Assembly (NCBI GenBank): GCA_963712465.1
Contig: CAVQHY010000006.1
Location: 186,001 to 250,000, forward strand
Source: CAVQHY01 sp963712465
GTDB taxonomy: Bacteria > Actinomycetota > Thermoleophilia > Gaiellales > Gaiellaceae
Direction of reading: 5' to 3'
DNA length: 64,000 bases
In this document: positions 16,503-24,695 of the stretch, piece by piece
How positions within the stretch are numbered: the stretch's first letter is position 1
Layout of the letters: the number at the start of each line of letters is the position of its first letter
Notes under the pieces: generated by a model
What the model saw: only the letters and a program-made list of their open reading frames with translations
Databases searched by the model: none
Told to the model about the DNA's origin: nothing
Translations under genes and position numbers: made by a program

Positions 16503-17474
16503 ATGGGCGCCTTCCCCGTGACGCGACTGCGTCGTCTGCGACGCACACCCGCCCTCCGCGACCTCGTGCGCGAGACTCGGCTCGACCTCGCCGACGTCGT
16601 CTATCCGCTCTTCGTCTGTTCCGGGGACGGCGTCGAGGCTCCGCTCGAGGGCCTGCCCGGGATCGCGCAGCGCTCGGTCGACCGGCTCTGCGACGAGGCC
16701 GAGGAGGCGCACCGGCTCGGGATCGGTGCCGTGCTCCTGTTCGGCATCCCCGAGGCGAAGGACGAGGCTGCGTCCGGCGCCTACGACGACGACGGCGTCG
16801 TCCAGCGATCCCTGCGAGCTCTTCGAGCGCGCGCGCCCGGCCTCGTGCTCGTCACCGACGTATGCCTCTGCGAGTACACCTCACACGGCCACTGCGGCGT
16901 CGTTCGCGACGGCGACGTCGACAACGACCTCTCGCTCGAGCTTCTCGCGCGCACGGCGACGAGCCATGTCGAGGCAGGGGCCGACGTGGTTGCTCCGAGC
17001 GACATGATGGACGGGCGCGTCGGCGCGATCCGCGGGGCGCTCGACTCGGAGGGCTTCGAGCGCGTGCCGATCCTCGCCTACTCGGCGAAGTACGCATCGG
17101 CTTTCTACGGCCCCTTCCGGGAAGTGGCCGAGTCGACCCCCGAGTTCGGCGACCGGCGCGGCTACCAGATGGATCCGGCGAACGTGCGCGAGGCGCTGCG
17201 CGAGTGCGAGCTGGACGTCGCGGAGGGGGCGGACGCGATCATGATCAAGCCGGCGCTTCCCTACCTGGACGTGATTCGCGCGGCCCGCGAGCGCTTCGAC
17301 ATGCCCGTCGCCGCGTACAACGTCAGCGGCGAGTACGCGATGGTGAAGGCCGCCGCGGCCCGCGGGTGGCTCGACGAGCGGCAGGCGGCGCTCGAGTGCC
17401 TGACGGCGATCAAGCGCGCGGGCGCCGACCTGATCGTCACGTACTGGGCCAGGGAGCTGGCCGAATGGCTCTGA
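16503..17474 (+). CDS. hemB: Delta-aminolevulinic acid dehydratase (porphobilinogen synthase)
   Basis: 323 residues, full length. It joins two 5-aminolevulinate molecules to porphobilinogen in heme synthesis. The zinc cysteines are present (Cys 121, 123 and 131 in VCLCEYTSHGHC), marking the zinc-dependent type, and both Schiff-base lysines are in place (K196 in YSAKYASAFYGPFR, K249 in MIKPALPYLD). ATG 16503 is chosen because the upstream in-frame ATG at 16482 lies ahead of the -10 element. The 3' end overlaps hemL by ten bases. Confidence 0.97.
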   Translation: MGAFPVTRLRRLRRTPALRDLVRETRLDLADVVYPLFVCSGDGVEAPLEGLPGIAQRSVDRLCDEAEEAHRLGIGAVLLFGIPEAKDEAASGAYDDDGVVQRSLRALRARAPGLVLVTDVCLCEYTSHGHCGVVRDGDVDNDLSLELLARTATSHVEAGADVVAPSDMMDGRVGAIRGALDSEGFERVPILAYSAKYASAFYGPFREVAESTPEFGDRRGYQMDPANVREALRECELDVAEGADAIMIKPALPYLDVIRAARERFDMPVAAYNVSGEYAMVKAAAARGWLDERQAALECLTAIKRAGADLIVTYWARELAEWL

Positions 17475-18736
17475 CCACGAGCCTTTACGGGCGCGCGAAG
17501 CGGGTCATTCCCGGGGGCGTGAACTCGCCCGTGCGGGCCATGCGGGCCGTCGGTGTCGACGAGCCGCTGTTCGTCCGCCGTGGCGAGGGCGCCTACCTCG
17601 AGGACACCGACGGGCGCCGCTACGTCGACTGGGTGCAATCGTGGGGGCCGCTCGTCTTCGGTCACGCAGACCCTGAGATCGTGCTCGCCGTGCAGGAGGC
17701 GGCCGCCGACGGGACGACGTTCGGGGCGTCGACGGAGCGGGAGGTGGAGCTGGCAGAGGAGCTGGTCGACGCCGTGCCGTCGCTCGAGCTGGTCCGGCTC
17801 GTCAGCTCGGGCACCGAGGCCGCGATGAGCGCGATCCGAGTTGCCCGCGGCTTCACCCGGCGCGATCGGATCATCAAGTTCGCGGGCTGCTATCACGGCC
17901 ACGCGGACGCTCTCCTCGCGAGCGCGGGCTCGGGGCTCGCGACGCTCGGGATCCCCTCGACGCCGGGCGTGCCGACGAACGCGACCGCGGATACGGTCGT
18001 CTGCAAGTTCAACGACATCGACGGCACGGCGGCCGCGGTCGAGCGGTACGGCGAAGGGCTCGCGTGCATCTGCGTCGAGCCGGTCGCCGGAAACATGGGC
18101 GTCGTCCCGCCGGTGCCGGGATTCCTCGAAGCGCTGCGCGCCCTCTGCGACGCCTCCGGTGCCCTGCTCGTGTTCGACGAGGTCATGACCGGCTTTCGCG
18201 TTGCCCGCGGCGGCGCCCAGGAGCTCTACGGGGTCACGCCCGATCTCACCGTCCTCGGAAAGATCGCCGGCGGCGGGATGCCGCTCGCGGCCTTCGGCGG
18301 TCGTGCCGACGTGATGGCAGAGCTCGCGCCGAGCGGTCCCGTCTACCAGGCCGGGACGCTTTCCGGCAATCCGCTCGCGACGGCGGCCGCGCTCGCCACG
18401 CTCCGGAGGCTGCGCGATCCCGAGGTCTACCGGCGGCTCGAGAAGGGCGCCCACGCGCTGGAACGGGGCCTGCAGGGCGCCGCCCGGGGACAGCCAGTGA
18501 CGGTCCAGCGAGTCGGGTCGATGGCGACGCTGTTCTTCCATGCTGGGCCGGTGAGGAGCTTCGACGACGCCTCCGAATCCGACACAGAGCGCTACGGCGC
18601 ATTCTTCCGCCACATGCTCGAGCGCGGCGTGTACCTGGCGCCGTCGCAGTTCGAGGCGCTCTTCGTCTCGACCGCCCACGGTCCGACAGAGATCGACCTG
18701 ACGGTCGAGGCGGCCGGGGATTTCCTTGTCGGCTAG
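17465..18736 (+). CDS. hemL: Glutamate-1-semialdehyde 2,1-aminomutase
   Basis: 423 residues. A class III PLP enzyme that makes 5-aminolevulinate from glutamate-1-semialdehyde, the step before HemB in the C5 pathway. Family marks: RVIPGGVNSPVRA at the N-terminus, SSGTEAAMSAIRVARG (phosphate loop), CYHGHADALL, FDEVMTGFR, the catalytic K266 in GKIAGGGMPLAAFGG and YQAGTLSGNP. The start at ATG 17465 overlaps the hemB stop, so the two are translated together. Confidence 0.97.
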   Translation: MALTTSLYGRAKRVIPGGVNSPVRAMRAVGVDEPLFVRRGEGAYLEDTDGRRYVDWVQSWGPLVFGHADPEIVLAVQEAAADGTTFGASTEREVELAEELVDAVPSLELVRLVSSGTEAAMSAIRVARGFTRRDRIIKFAGCYHGHADALLASAGSGLATLGIPSTPGVPTNATADTVVCKFNDIDGTAAAVERYGEGLACICVEPVAGNMGVVPPVPGFLEALRALCDASGALLVFDEVMTGFRVARGGAQELYGVTPDLTVLGKIAGGGMPLAAFGGRADVMAELAPSGPVYQAGTLSGNPLATAAALATLRRLRDPEVYRRLEKGAHALERGLQGAARGQPVTVQRVGSMATLFFHAGPVRSFDDASESDTERYGAFFRHMLERGVYLAPSQFEALFVSTAHGPTEIDLTVEAAGDFLVG

Positions 18737-19262
18737 CCACATCTGGGAGACGATCGCCGTCGAGGCGGAGGAGGAGAGCCCCCTCTGGGGCGCGGCGCTG
18801 CGTCCCGTTGCGGAGCGCGAGACGTTCGCCGTGTTCTCGCCGCTGGGACGGGATGCCTTCGCTCTCGGTCTGGAGACGATCTACGAGGGCTACCTGCTCC
18901 ACTACGGCAAGTCGCGACTCTTTGCGCCTGCCGACCGCGACGCAGGAATCCTGCTGGGCGACTACCTCTACGCGCACGGTCTCGTCCGGATCACCCGCCT
19001 GGGCCTCGTCGATGTCGTCGCCGAGCTTGCCGAGCTGATCTCGCTCTGCTCGCAGCTTCGGGCCGAGCGGAGCCCCGGCGACGGCGCTGCGTGGGCGGCG
19101 ACCGCCGCCCAGCTCGGCTCCGGCGACGGTCGGCTCGCACGGGCGCGCGCCGCGCTTCGCGACGACCGCGACCCCGCCCCGCTCGCGCGACTCGCCGAGC
19201 AGGTCGCTGGCGCCGAGGCGGTCGCCCGGGCCCTCGCTCTCCACCGCGGACGGGTCGAGTAA
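18726..19262 (+). CDS. Unknown protein with a stretch resembling isoprenyl diphosphate synthases
   Basis: 178 residues, starting at TTG 18726 inside the end of hemL (11-base overlap). The centre (DRDAGILLGDYLYAHGLVRITRLG, then VVAELAELISLCSQLRAE) looks like the GDYLYARAFSAL helix region of the polyprenyl synthase encoded at 25.4 kb in this window, but both Asp-rich DDxxD motifs are missing. It could be a small non-catalytic partner subunit of a prenyl synthase, or the likeness may only reflect helix composition. No membrane segments. Its stop TAA forms the start of the next gene's -10 hexamer. Confidence 0.6.
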   Translation: MSASHIWETIAVEAEEESPLWGAALRPVAERETFAVFSPLGRDAFALGLETIYEGYLLHYGKSRLFAPADRDAGILLGDYLYAHGLVRITRLGLVDVVAELAELISLCSQLRAERSPGDGAAWAATAAQLGSGDGRLARARAALRDDRDPAPLARLAEQVAGAEAVARALALHRGRVE

Positions 19263-19265
19263 GAT
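19260..19265 (+). promoter_or_regulatory. -10 element TAAGAT containing the upstream stop codon
   Basis: The TAA stop of the preceding gene is the first half of TAAGAT, eight bases before ATG 19274. Confidence 0.5.
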
Positions 19266-19273
19266 CGGCGCCG

Positions 19274-19438
19274 ATGGACGCCTTGTTGACCGCGCTGGTC
19301 CTGGCAAAGGAGAAGACGCCCGCCGAGGAGGGCCTGGACGTCATCGTGGCGATGCTCGTCGTCGGCCTGATCTTCCTCAGCGTGATCGCGATCGGACAGC
19401 TCGGCCGCTGGCTTTCCCACCGCGGCGAGAAGCACTAG
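19274..19438 (+). CDS. 54-residue single-pass membrane protein
   Basis: A short N-terminal hydrophobic stretch (MDALLTALVLA) is followed by a charged linker and one strong membrane helix (VIVAMLVVGLIFLSVIAIGQLG, about 23-44), ending basic (GRWLSHRGEKH). Unrecognised. A leaderless-type -10 precedes it. Its TAG stop lies in the CTAG that borders the inverted-repeat element downstream, so insertion of that element may have defined or altered the C-terminus. Confidence 0.5.
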   Translation: MDALLTALVLAKEKTPAEEGLDVIVAMLVVGLIFLSVIAIGQLGRWLSHRGEKH

Positions 19439-19604
19439 GGGTCTGTCCGGAAACCCGGGTGCGTTCGGGACTCGCGCGTATCCGTGCCTGGCAAGGACGC
19501 AGGAGGCGCCGCTACTGAACCAAGTAACGGCGTCTTCGAGGACGCCGCCAGGCGCGGTTACGCGCCGCCTCCGGGCGGGGCTGGGTTTCCGGACAGACCC
19601 CTAG
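19435..19604. mobile_element. MITE-like element, 170 bp including its CTAG borders, with 22-bp perfect inverted ends
   Basis: Positions 19435-19456 and 19583-19604 are perfect reverse complements over 22 bases. Each outer end is CTAG, a self-complementary 4-mer that could be a target duplication. The inner repeat reads GGGTCTGTCCGGAAACCC. The ~126-bp interior has no coding capacity but contains two hairpins (GGCGTC..GACGCC near 19530-19547 and GGCGCG-GTTA-CGCGCC near 19551-19566). This is the anatomy of a miniature inverted-repeat transposable element; a 4-bp CTAG/YTAR target is known for part of the IS5 family. No transposase is in the window. Confidence 0.65.
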
Positions 19605-19814
19605 AGCGCCAGACGCTCGTGCGGGGGCCTCGATGCGCTCCTGCGGCGGGCCGGAACGGGGGAGCCGAGCGTGCGCGCGGACGGGTCCTCGCCTCAAGCA
19701 ACCCGCTCGTCCCTGCCGAGCGGTTTCAGCCGGCCAACGCGGCCGGGTTCGGCTGGGTGGCGATCCGCTGCGCCTCGGCCGGGCTGACCGGCGCACCCGC
19801 GCCGGGCGCCCGCC
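19605..19814. other. Non-coding stretch between the MITE and ubiD
   Basis: No open frame with coding character, RNA gene or strong hairpin is seen here. The only recognisable signal is the -10 element at its end. Confidence 0.5.
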
Positions 19815-19820
19815 TAGACT
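19815..19820 (+). promoter_or_regulatory. -10 element TAGACT upstream of ubiD
   Basis: TAGACT with eight bases to TTG 19829. It is the main support for a TTG start. Confidence 0.5.
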
Positions 19821-19828
19821 GACTCGAG

Positions 19829-21334
19829 TTGCCCGCTGCCGATCTCCGCTCCTGGATTGACGAGCTTCGCCGGGAAGGTGAGCTTGCCGAGGTCGACGTC
19901 GAGGTCGATCCGCACCTCGAGATCACGGAGATCGTCGACCGCACGGTCAAGGCCGGTGGGCCGGCGCTCCTCTTCAAGCGGGTCAAGGGCTCGCAGCACC
20001 CCGTCCTGATCAACCAGTTCGGCACCGAGCGGCGGATGTGCCTGGGCTTCGGCGCCGCCTCCCTCGACGACGTGGCCGCCAGGCTCGGGGACGTGCTCGA
20101 GCTGCAGCCGCCCCAGGGTCTCGTCGAGAAGGCGAAGGGTCTGGGGAAGCTGAAGCGGCTCGCCGACTCGCTGCCGAAGGTGGTCGGCAAGGGCGCGTGC
20201 CACGAGATCGTGCTCGAGCCCGATCTCGATCGGCTGCCGATCATGACGTGCTGGCCGGGCGATCCCGCACCGTTCATCACGCTGCCCGCCGTGATCACGA
20301 AGGACCCGCGCACCGGCAGTCGCAACGTCGGCATGTACCGGATGCAGAAGCGGGACTCGTCGTCGACCTTCATGCACTGGCAGATCCACAAGGACGGCGC
20401 GGCGGACTGGCGGGGAATGGGGGCACGACTCGACGTCGCGGTCGCGCTCGGGCTCGATCCCGTCACGGCGTACTCGGCGAGCGCCCCGCTTCCGAAGCAC
20501 ATCGACGAGTTCATGCTCGCCGGCTTCCTCAAGGGCTCCCCGGTCGAGCTCGTCAAGGCGAGGACCGTCGACCTCGAGGTTCCCGCGAACGCGGAGATCG
20601 TGCTCGAGGGCTACATCGAGAAGGGCGAGCTCGGGGTCGAGGGCCCGTTCGGCGACCACACCGGCTACTACTCGCCCGCGGAGCCCTTTCCCGTCTTTCA
20701 CCTGACCGCGATCACCATGCGCCGCGACGCGATCTACCCGTCGATCGTCGTGGGCGTCCCACCCGCTGAGGACGCATGGCTCGGCAAGGCGACCGAGCGC
20801 ATCTTCCTGCCGGCGATCCGGATGACCGTGCCCGAGATCGTCGACTACGACCTCCCCGTCGCCGGTGCGTTCCACAACTGCGTGATCGTCTCGATCCGCA
20901 AGGCGTTCCCGGGCCACGCGAGGAAGGTGATGCACGCGATCTGGGGTCTCGGGATGCTCTCGTTGTCCAAGAGCGTCGTCGTTGTCGACGACTTCGTGGA
21001 CGTCCACGACTACGAGCAGGTGTTCTTCCACGCGTGCGCGAACGTCGATCCCAGGCGCGACGTCGTGCTGGCCGACGGGCCGCTCGACCAGCTCGACCAC
21101 GCCGCGGCGTCGGCCTGCTACGGGGGCAAGGTGGGGATCGACGCAACGCACAAGTGGGAAAGCGAGGGGGCGCGACCGTGGCCGGAGCGCATCGTCATGA
21201 GCTCCGACGTGAGCGACCTCGTCGACCGTCGCTGGGCCGAGTACGGGATCGGCAGCCCGGCCGCAGCGAACGGACGTGCAGTGCCCGCAAACGCCGGGAA
21301 ACGCGGTCTCTGGCGACAGTTGGTACGTCGTTGA
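19829..21334 (+). CDS. UbiD-family prenylated-FMN decarboxylase (probably in menaquinone synthesis)
   Basis: 501 residues from TTG 19829. UbiD signatures include PALLFKRVKG, the RNVGMYRMQ and MHWQIHKDG segments that bind the prenylated FMN, the EGPFGDHTGYYSPAEPFPVF catalytic stretch (Glu/Asp/Arg network) and LSLSKSVVVVDDFVDVHD. UbiD enzymes need prenyl-FMN made by UbiX, encoded 2.8 kb downstream. With mqn genes beside it, the most likely job is decarboxylation of a 1,4-dihydroxy-6-naphthoate-type or prenylated intermediate in the futalosine pathway (MqnL/MqnP-like step); this assignment is inference from context. Confidence 0.9.
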   Translation: MPAADLRSWIDELRREGELAEVDVEVDPHLEITEIVDRTVKAGGPALLFKRVKGSQHPVLINQFGTERRMCLGFGAASLDDVAARLGDVLELQPPQGLVEKAKGLGKLKRLADSLPKVVGKGACHEIVLEPDLDRLPIMTCWPGDPAPFITLPAVITKDPRTGSRNVGMYRMQKRDSSSTFMHWQIHKDGAADWRGMGARLDVAVALGLDPVTAYSASAPLPKHIDEFMLAGFLKGSPVELVKARTVDLEVPANAEIVLEGYIEKGELGVEGPFGDHTGYYSPAEPFPVFHLTAITMRRDAIYPSIVVGVPPAEDAWLGKATERIFLPAIRMTVPEIVDYDLPVAGAFHNCVIVSIRKAFPGHARKVMHAIWGLGMLSLSKSVVVVDDFVDVHDYEQVFFHACANVDPRRDVVLADGPLDQLDHAAASACYGGKVGIDATHKWESEGARPWPERIVMSSDVSDLVDRRWAEYGIGSPAAANGRAVPANAGKRGLWRQLVRR

Positions 21335-21359
21335 CACACGTGAGCCGGGCGAGAAGAAT
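21331..21359 (+). promoter_or_regulatory. Promoter TTGACA-N17-AAGAAT for the bc complex operon
   Basis: A consensus -35 (21331-21336) overlaps the ubiD stop codon, and AAGAAT (21354-21359) lies 17 bases downstream. Transcription would start near 21366, giving a ~50-base leader with a Shine-Dalgarno sequence before the Rieske start. Confidence 0.6.
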
Positions 21360-21416
21360 GGCCCGTACCTCGGAACTGATCGGAGCCTCACCCGGGACGA
21401 CGACGAAGGGAGCTGG

Positions 21417-22373
21417 GTGGCCGACGACGTAGAGCGGCCGGGGGGGAGCCCCGAGCCTGACGCTGAGCCCAGCCTCCCATCAGCGACGATCTGGCCGATC
21501 GGGTTCGCGGCAGGTGTGGCTCTCCTCCTGGTCGGCCTCGTCCTCGGCAACTGGCCGATCGTGGCGGTCGGTGCGGGAGTCGGCGCGATCTTCGGCTTCC
21601 TCTGGGCTCGAGACGTCACCCGCTCCGTGCGCAAGACGCGCCCCGAGCCGGTGGAGGAGGCCCCGGCGCACGAGCTCGCTCACGAGCCCGAGGTCGAGCC
21701 CGAGGAGGCACGCTACCCGCAGTTCACCCGCTCGAAGTTCCTCGAAGGCTCGACGGTCGGCCTCGGCGCGGTCATCGGCGCCATGATCACAGTGCCCGTG
21801 ATCGGCTTCGCGGTCGCGCCCGCCTTCGTCGGCCAGGGTCGTGAGGACATCGATCTCGGCCCGCTCGAGAACTTCCCCGAGGGCAAGTGGCTCGTCACGA
21901 CGTTCAAGTCGGAGCCCGACACGCTCGGCAACGTGAGCCGGCGTACGGCGTACATCCGAAACAACGGCTTCGCGAACGACCTGCCGAGCTTCACGATCAT
22001 CTCGAACCGCTGCGTGCATCTCGGCTGCCCGGTTCAGCCCAACGGGCCGACAGGCGACTCCGAGACCTCGATCGAGACCGACGCGGGGAAGGTCACCTAC
22101 CTCCCGGCGCAGCCGTCTGGCTTCGGCTGCCCGTGCCACGGCGGCGCCTACGACACCGAGGGCAACCGCACCGCGGGCCCGCCGGTGCGCGCGCTCGACC
22201 GCTACTCCTTCTCCGTCGTCGAGGGTCGCCTCGTCCTCACGAACCTCTACAGCGTCGCCAACGTCGATGGTGCGGGCGCCGACGCCGTGATCCAGGGTTA
22301 TTCGAGCGCCTACGACCCGGGAGTGCACGTGGACGGCCCCGAGCAGATCCTCTACCCCTGGAACCCGGCGTAG
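21417..22373 (+). CDS. qcrA: Rieske iron-sulfur protein of the menaquinol-cytochrome c reductase
   Basis: 318 residues. GTG 21417 is chosen because AAGGGAG sits just ahead of it; the frame extends further upstream but into ubiD and the promoter. Three membrane segments (about 25-43, 48-64, 113-136) match the actinobacterial QcrA layout rather than the one-helix type. The cluster ligands are Cys 199/His 201 (CVH) and Cys 238/His 241 (CPCH), with the disulfide pair Cys 204/Cys 240. It carries electrons from menaquinol to cytochrome c in the bc complex. Confidence 0.94.
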   Translation: MADDVERPGGSPEPDAEPSLPSATIWPIGFAAGVALLLVGLVLGNWPIVAVGAGVGAIFGFLWARDVTRSVRKTRPEPVEEAPAHELAHEPEVEPEEARYPQFTRSKFLEGSTVGLGAVIGAMITVPVIGFAVAPAFVGQGREDIDLGPLENFPEGKWLVTTFKSEPDTLGNVSRRTAYIRNNGFANDLPSFTIISNRCVHLGCPVQPNGPTGDSETSIETDAGKVTYLPAQPSGFGCPCHGGAYDTEGNRTAGPPVRALDRYSFSVVEGRLVLTNLYSVANVDGAGADAVIQGYSSAYDPGVHVDGPEQILYPWNPA

Positions 22374-22387
22374 GAGCGAGCGAAGCG

Positions 22388-23218
22388 ATGGCCCGACAGA
22401 AGTCCGCTCGACGCAAGCAGGTCGAAGGCGTGATGCTCACGCCCGTCGACTGGCTCGAGGAGCGCTCCGGCCTCGTCGGCGGCGTCGGGTACTTCCTCTT
22501 CCGCAAGGTCCCGGCCGAGACGAACTGGTTCCACACGCTCGGCTCGGCGACGCTGACGGCATTCCTCGTCCAGGCCATCACCGGTGTGATCCTCGCGATG
22601 TACTACGTGCCGGATCCCGACCGGGCCTACAACTCGATCCAGTTGATCACGAACGAGCTCACGCTCGGCTGGCTCGTGCGCGGCATGCACCGCTGGGGCG
22701 CGAGCGTCTTCATCATCCTGCTCTTCCTCCACATGGGCCGGGTATTCCTGTTCGGCGCGTACAAGTACCCGCGCGAGCTGAACTGGCTGATCGGCGTGAT
22801 CATCCTGACGATGGCCCTCGGCGAGGGCTTCACCGGCTATCTCCTGCCCTGGGACCAGACGGCGTACTGGGCAACGGTCGTCGGCATCAACATCAACGCG
22901 ACCGCGCCCTTCCTCGGCCCCTTCATCGCCGACTTCCTCCGCGGGGGGACGGAGATCGGGACGGAGACGTTAGCCCGCTTCTACTCGCTCCACATGCTCG
23001 TGATCCCGGGCGGGCTGATCGCGCTGATCGTCCTGCACCTCTACCTCGTCATCCGCCTGGGCATCACGCCGCCCCCGTGGACGAAGAACGCGGGCGGCTA
23101 CGAGCTCGTCGACGGGAACGGCACCGGGCCGCGCCGCCGGGGGCTCGTCGAGCCCCGCCCGCGCGGCAACGGCGGTAACGGCGCGCCGGCGACCCCGCCC
23201 GACAAGGTCGAGAGCTAG
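22388..23218 (+). CDS. qcrB: Cytochrome b (b6-type, N-terminal half)
   Basis: 276 residues with four heme-binding helices only, as in split b6f-type proteins. The bis-His heme ligands are H101 and H115 in helix II and H202 and H217 in helix IV. GEGFTGYLLPWDQ.AYW is the Qo-side signature. The helices that complete a full cytochrome b are in the next gene. The C-terminal tail is Gly/Pro-rich. ATG 22388 lies 15 bases after the Rieske stop, in the same operon. It oxidises menaquinol and recycles electrons through two b hemes. Confidence 0.94.
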   Translation: MARQKSARRKQVEGVMLTPVDWLEERSGLVGGVGYFLFRKVPAETNWFHTLGSATLTAFLVQAITGVILAMYYVPDPDRAYNSIQLITNELTLGWLVRGMHRWGASVFIILLFLHMGRVFLFGAYKYPRELNWLIGVIILTMALGEGFTGYLLPWDQTAYWATVVGININATAPFLGPFIADFLRGGTEIGTETLARFYSLHMLVIPGGLIALIVLHLYLVIRLGITPPPWTKNAGGYELVDGNGTGPRRRGLVEPRPRGNGGNGAPATPPDKVES

Positions 23219-23224
23219 ACACCG

Positions 23225-24088
23225 ATGTCGACCGAGCGTCAGCGCGAGCAGTTCACGCTCTACAAGGAGGACGTGAAGCGGCGCGGGAAGGGATTCTTCC
23301 CGTACGCGATGTTCCACGACACGGTGATGAGCGTCGTGGTCGTGGCGGTGATCATCGGCCTCGCGTGTATCTGGTACTTCGACTCGGGCGAGGAGCCCGG
23401 CGACTCCGGCATCCTCGGTCCGCGCTACGCGCTGCCGGCAGATCCCGCGACGATCTCCTTCGTCCCGCGACCCGACTGGTACTTCTACTTCCTCTTCTAT
23501 CTGCTGCGGATCTTCAAATGGCCGGAGTCGGTCGTGCTCGGGACGGTCGGCATCCCCACGATCGCACTGATCCTCCTGATCATGGTGCCGTTCCTCGATC
23601 GGCGGATGGAGCGGCGGCTCTCGCGCCGCCCGGTCGCCGTGATCGCGGCCGTGCTCGTGATCGCCTCGATGGGCATCCTCACGTACAAGGGGGCCACTGC
23701 GAAGGAGGCGCTCGCGAGCGAGGCGGTCGGTGAGGTGCCGCGCTGGATCGAGGAGGGCAACCTGAACGCGAACGCGCTCAAGATCGCCGGCGTCGACGCG
23801 GACACCGTCCAGGAGCAGGTCGAGGCCGGCGCGACGCTCTTCGCCCAGTCCGGCTGTCTCAACTGTCATACCTACCAGGGCAGCGGTGGCCAGAACCTCG
23901 GCGCCCCCGAGCTGACCGAGGAGGGAGCGAAGGGTCGCGGCATCCAGTGGCAGATCGACCACCTGAAGTGTCCGAGCTGCGTCAATCCGGGGTCGCCGAT
24001 GCCCGCCTTCTCGAATCTGACGGACGAGCAGCTCACGCAGCTGGCGATCTTCCTCGAAGCGTCGAAGGGTTCGCAGGGCGGCGGATAG
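23225..24088 (+). CDS. Cytochrome b subunit IV-like protein fused to cytochrome c
   Basis: 287 residues. The first ~155 carry three membrane helices with PDWYFYFLFYLLRIF (82-96), the PEWY-type Qo motif of subunit IV (here PDWY). After a linker, a class I cytochrome c domain has CLNCH at 211-215 and a Met ligand in GSPMPAF (about 259). An additional CPSC pair (249-252) sits just before that Met and is unusual. The fusion gives the bc complex its own c-type heme and fits transfer to the cytochrome c domain of the caa3 oxidase. Third gene of the bc operon. Confidence 0.92.
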   Translation: MSTERQREQFTLYKEDVKRRGKGFFPYAMFHDTVMSVVVVAVIIGLACIWYFDSGEEPGDSGILGPRYALPADPATISFVPRPDWYFYFLFYLLRIFKWPESVVLGTVGIPTIALILLIMVPFLDRRMERRLSRRPVAVIAAVLVIASMGILTYKGATAKEALASEAVGEVPRWIEEGNLNANALKIAGVDADTVQEQVEAGATLFAQSGCLNCHTYQGSGGQNLGAPELTEEGAKGRGIQWQIDHLKCPSCVNPGSPMPAFSNLTDEQLTQLAIFLEASKGSQGGG

Positions 24089-24110
24089 GCCGTACGCTGC
24101 GGACCCGCCG

Positions 24111-24695
24111 ATGAGGATCTTCCTCGGCATCACGGGCGCCTCCGGAGCGCCGTACGCGGTGCGCCTGCTCGAGGCGCTGTCCGCGTCGGGCGCGGAGGTT
24201 GGCTTCACGGTCTCGGACTCGGGCTTCGAGGTGCTCGCCACCGAGCTCTACGGCGACCCGGGCCTCGCGGAGGAGGTCGTGCTCGCGCGGCTGACCGACG
24301 GCCTCCAGGGGGTTCGGTACTACGCGAGGGACGACTTCAAGGCTCCCTATGCGAGCGGCTCGGCCCGTGTCGACGGCTACGTCGTGTGTCCGTGCTCGAT
24401 GGCGACCGTAGGGACGATCGCCGCCGGGGCGATGGCGAACCTCGTCCATCGGGCCGCCTCGGTGGCGCTCAAGGAGGGCCGCAGGCTCGTGCTCGTCCCG
24501 CGCGAGACGCCGCTCTCGACGATCCATCTCGAGAACCTGCTGCGCCTTCGTCAGGCGGGGGCCGTCGTCCTCATGGCGGCCCCGGGCTTCTACCATTCTC
24601 CCCGGACCATCGATGATCTGGTCAACTTCGTGGTAGCGCGATGCCTCGACCAGCTTGGAATCGACAACTCGCTCGTGACACGGTGGGGTCAGTGA
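24111..24695 (+). CDS. ubiX: Flavin prenyltransferase UbiX
   Basis: 194 residues, full length. GITGASGAPYAVRLLEAL (FMN site), CPCSMATVGTIAAGAMANLVHRAASVALKE and LVPRETPLSTIHLENLL are the family blocks. It prenylates FMN with dimethylallyl phosphate to make the cofactor that UbiD enzymes need; a UbiD is encoded upstream. GTGA overlap with the next gene starts a run of coupled menaquinone genes. Confidence 0.95.
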   Translation: MRIFLGITGASGAPYAVRLLEALSASGAEVGFTVSDSGFEVLATELYGDPGLAEEVVLARLTDGLQGVRYYARDDFKAPYASGSARVDGYVVCPCSMATVGTIAAGAMANLVHRAASVALKEGRRLVLVPRETPLSTIHLENLLRLRQAGAVVLMAAPGFYHSPRTIDDLVNFVVARCLDQLGIDNSLVTRWGQ

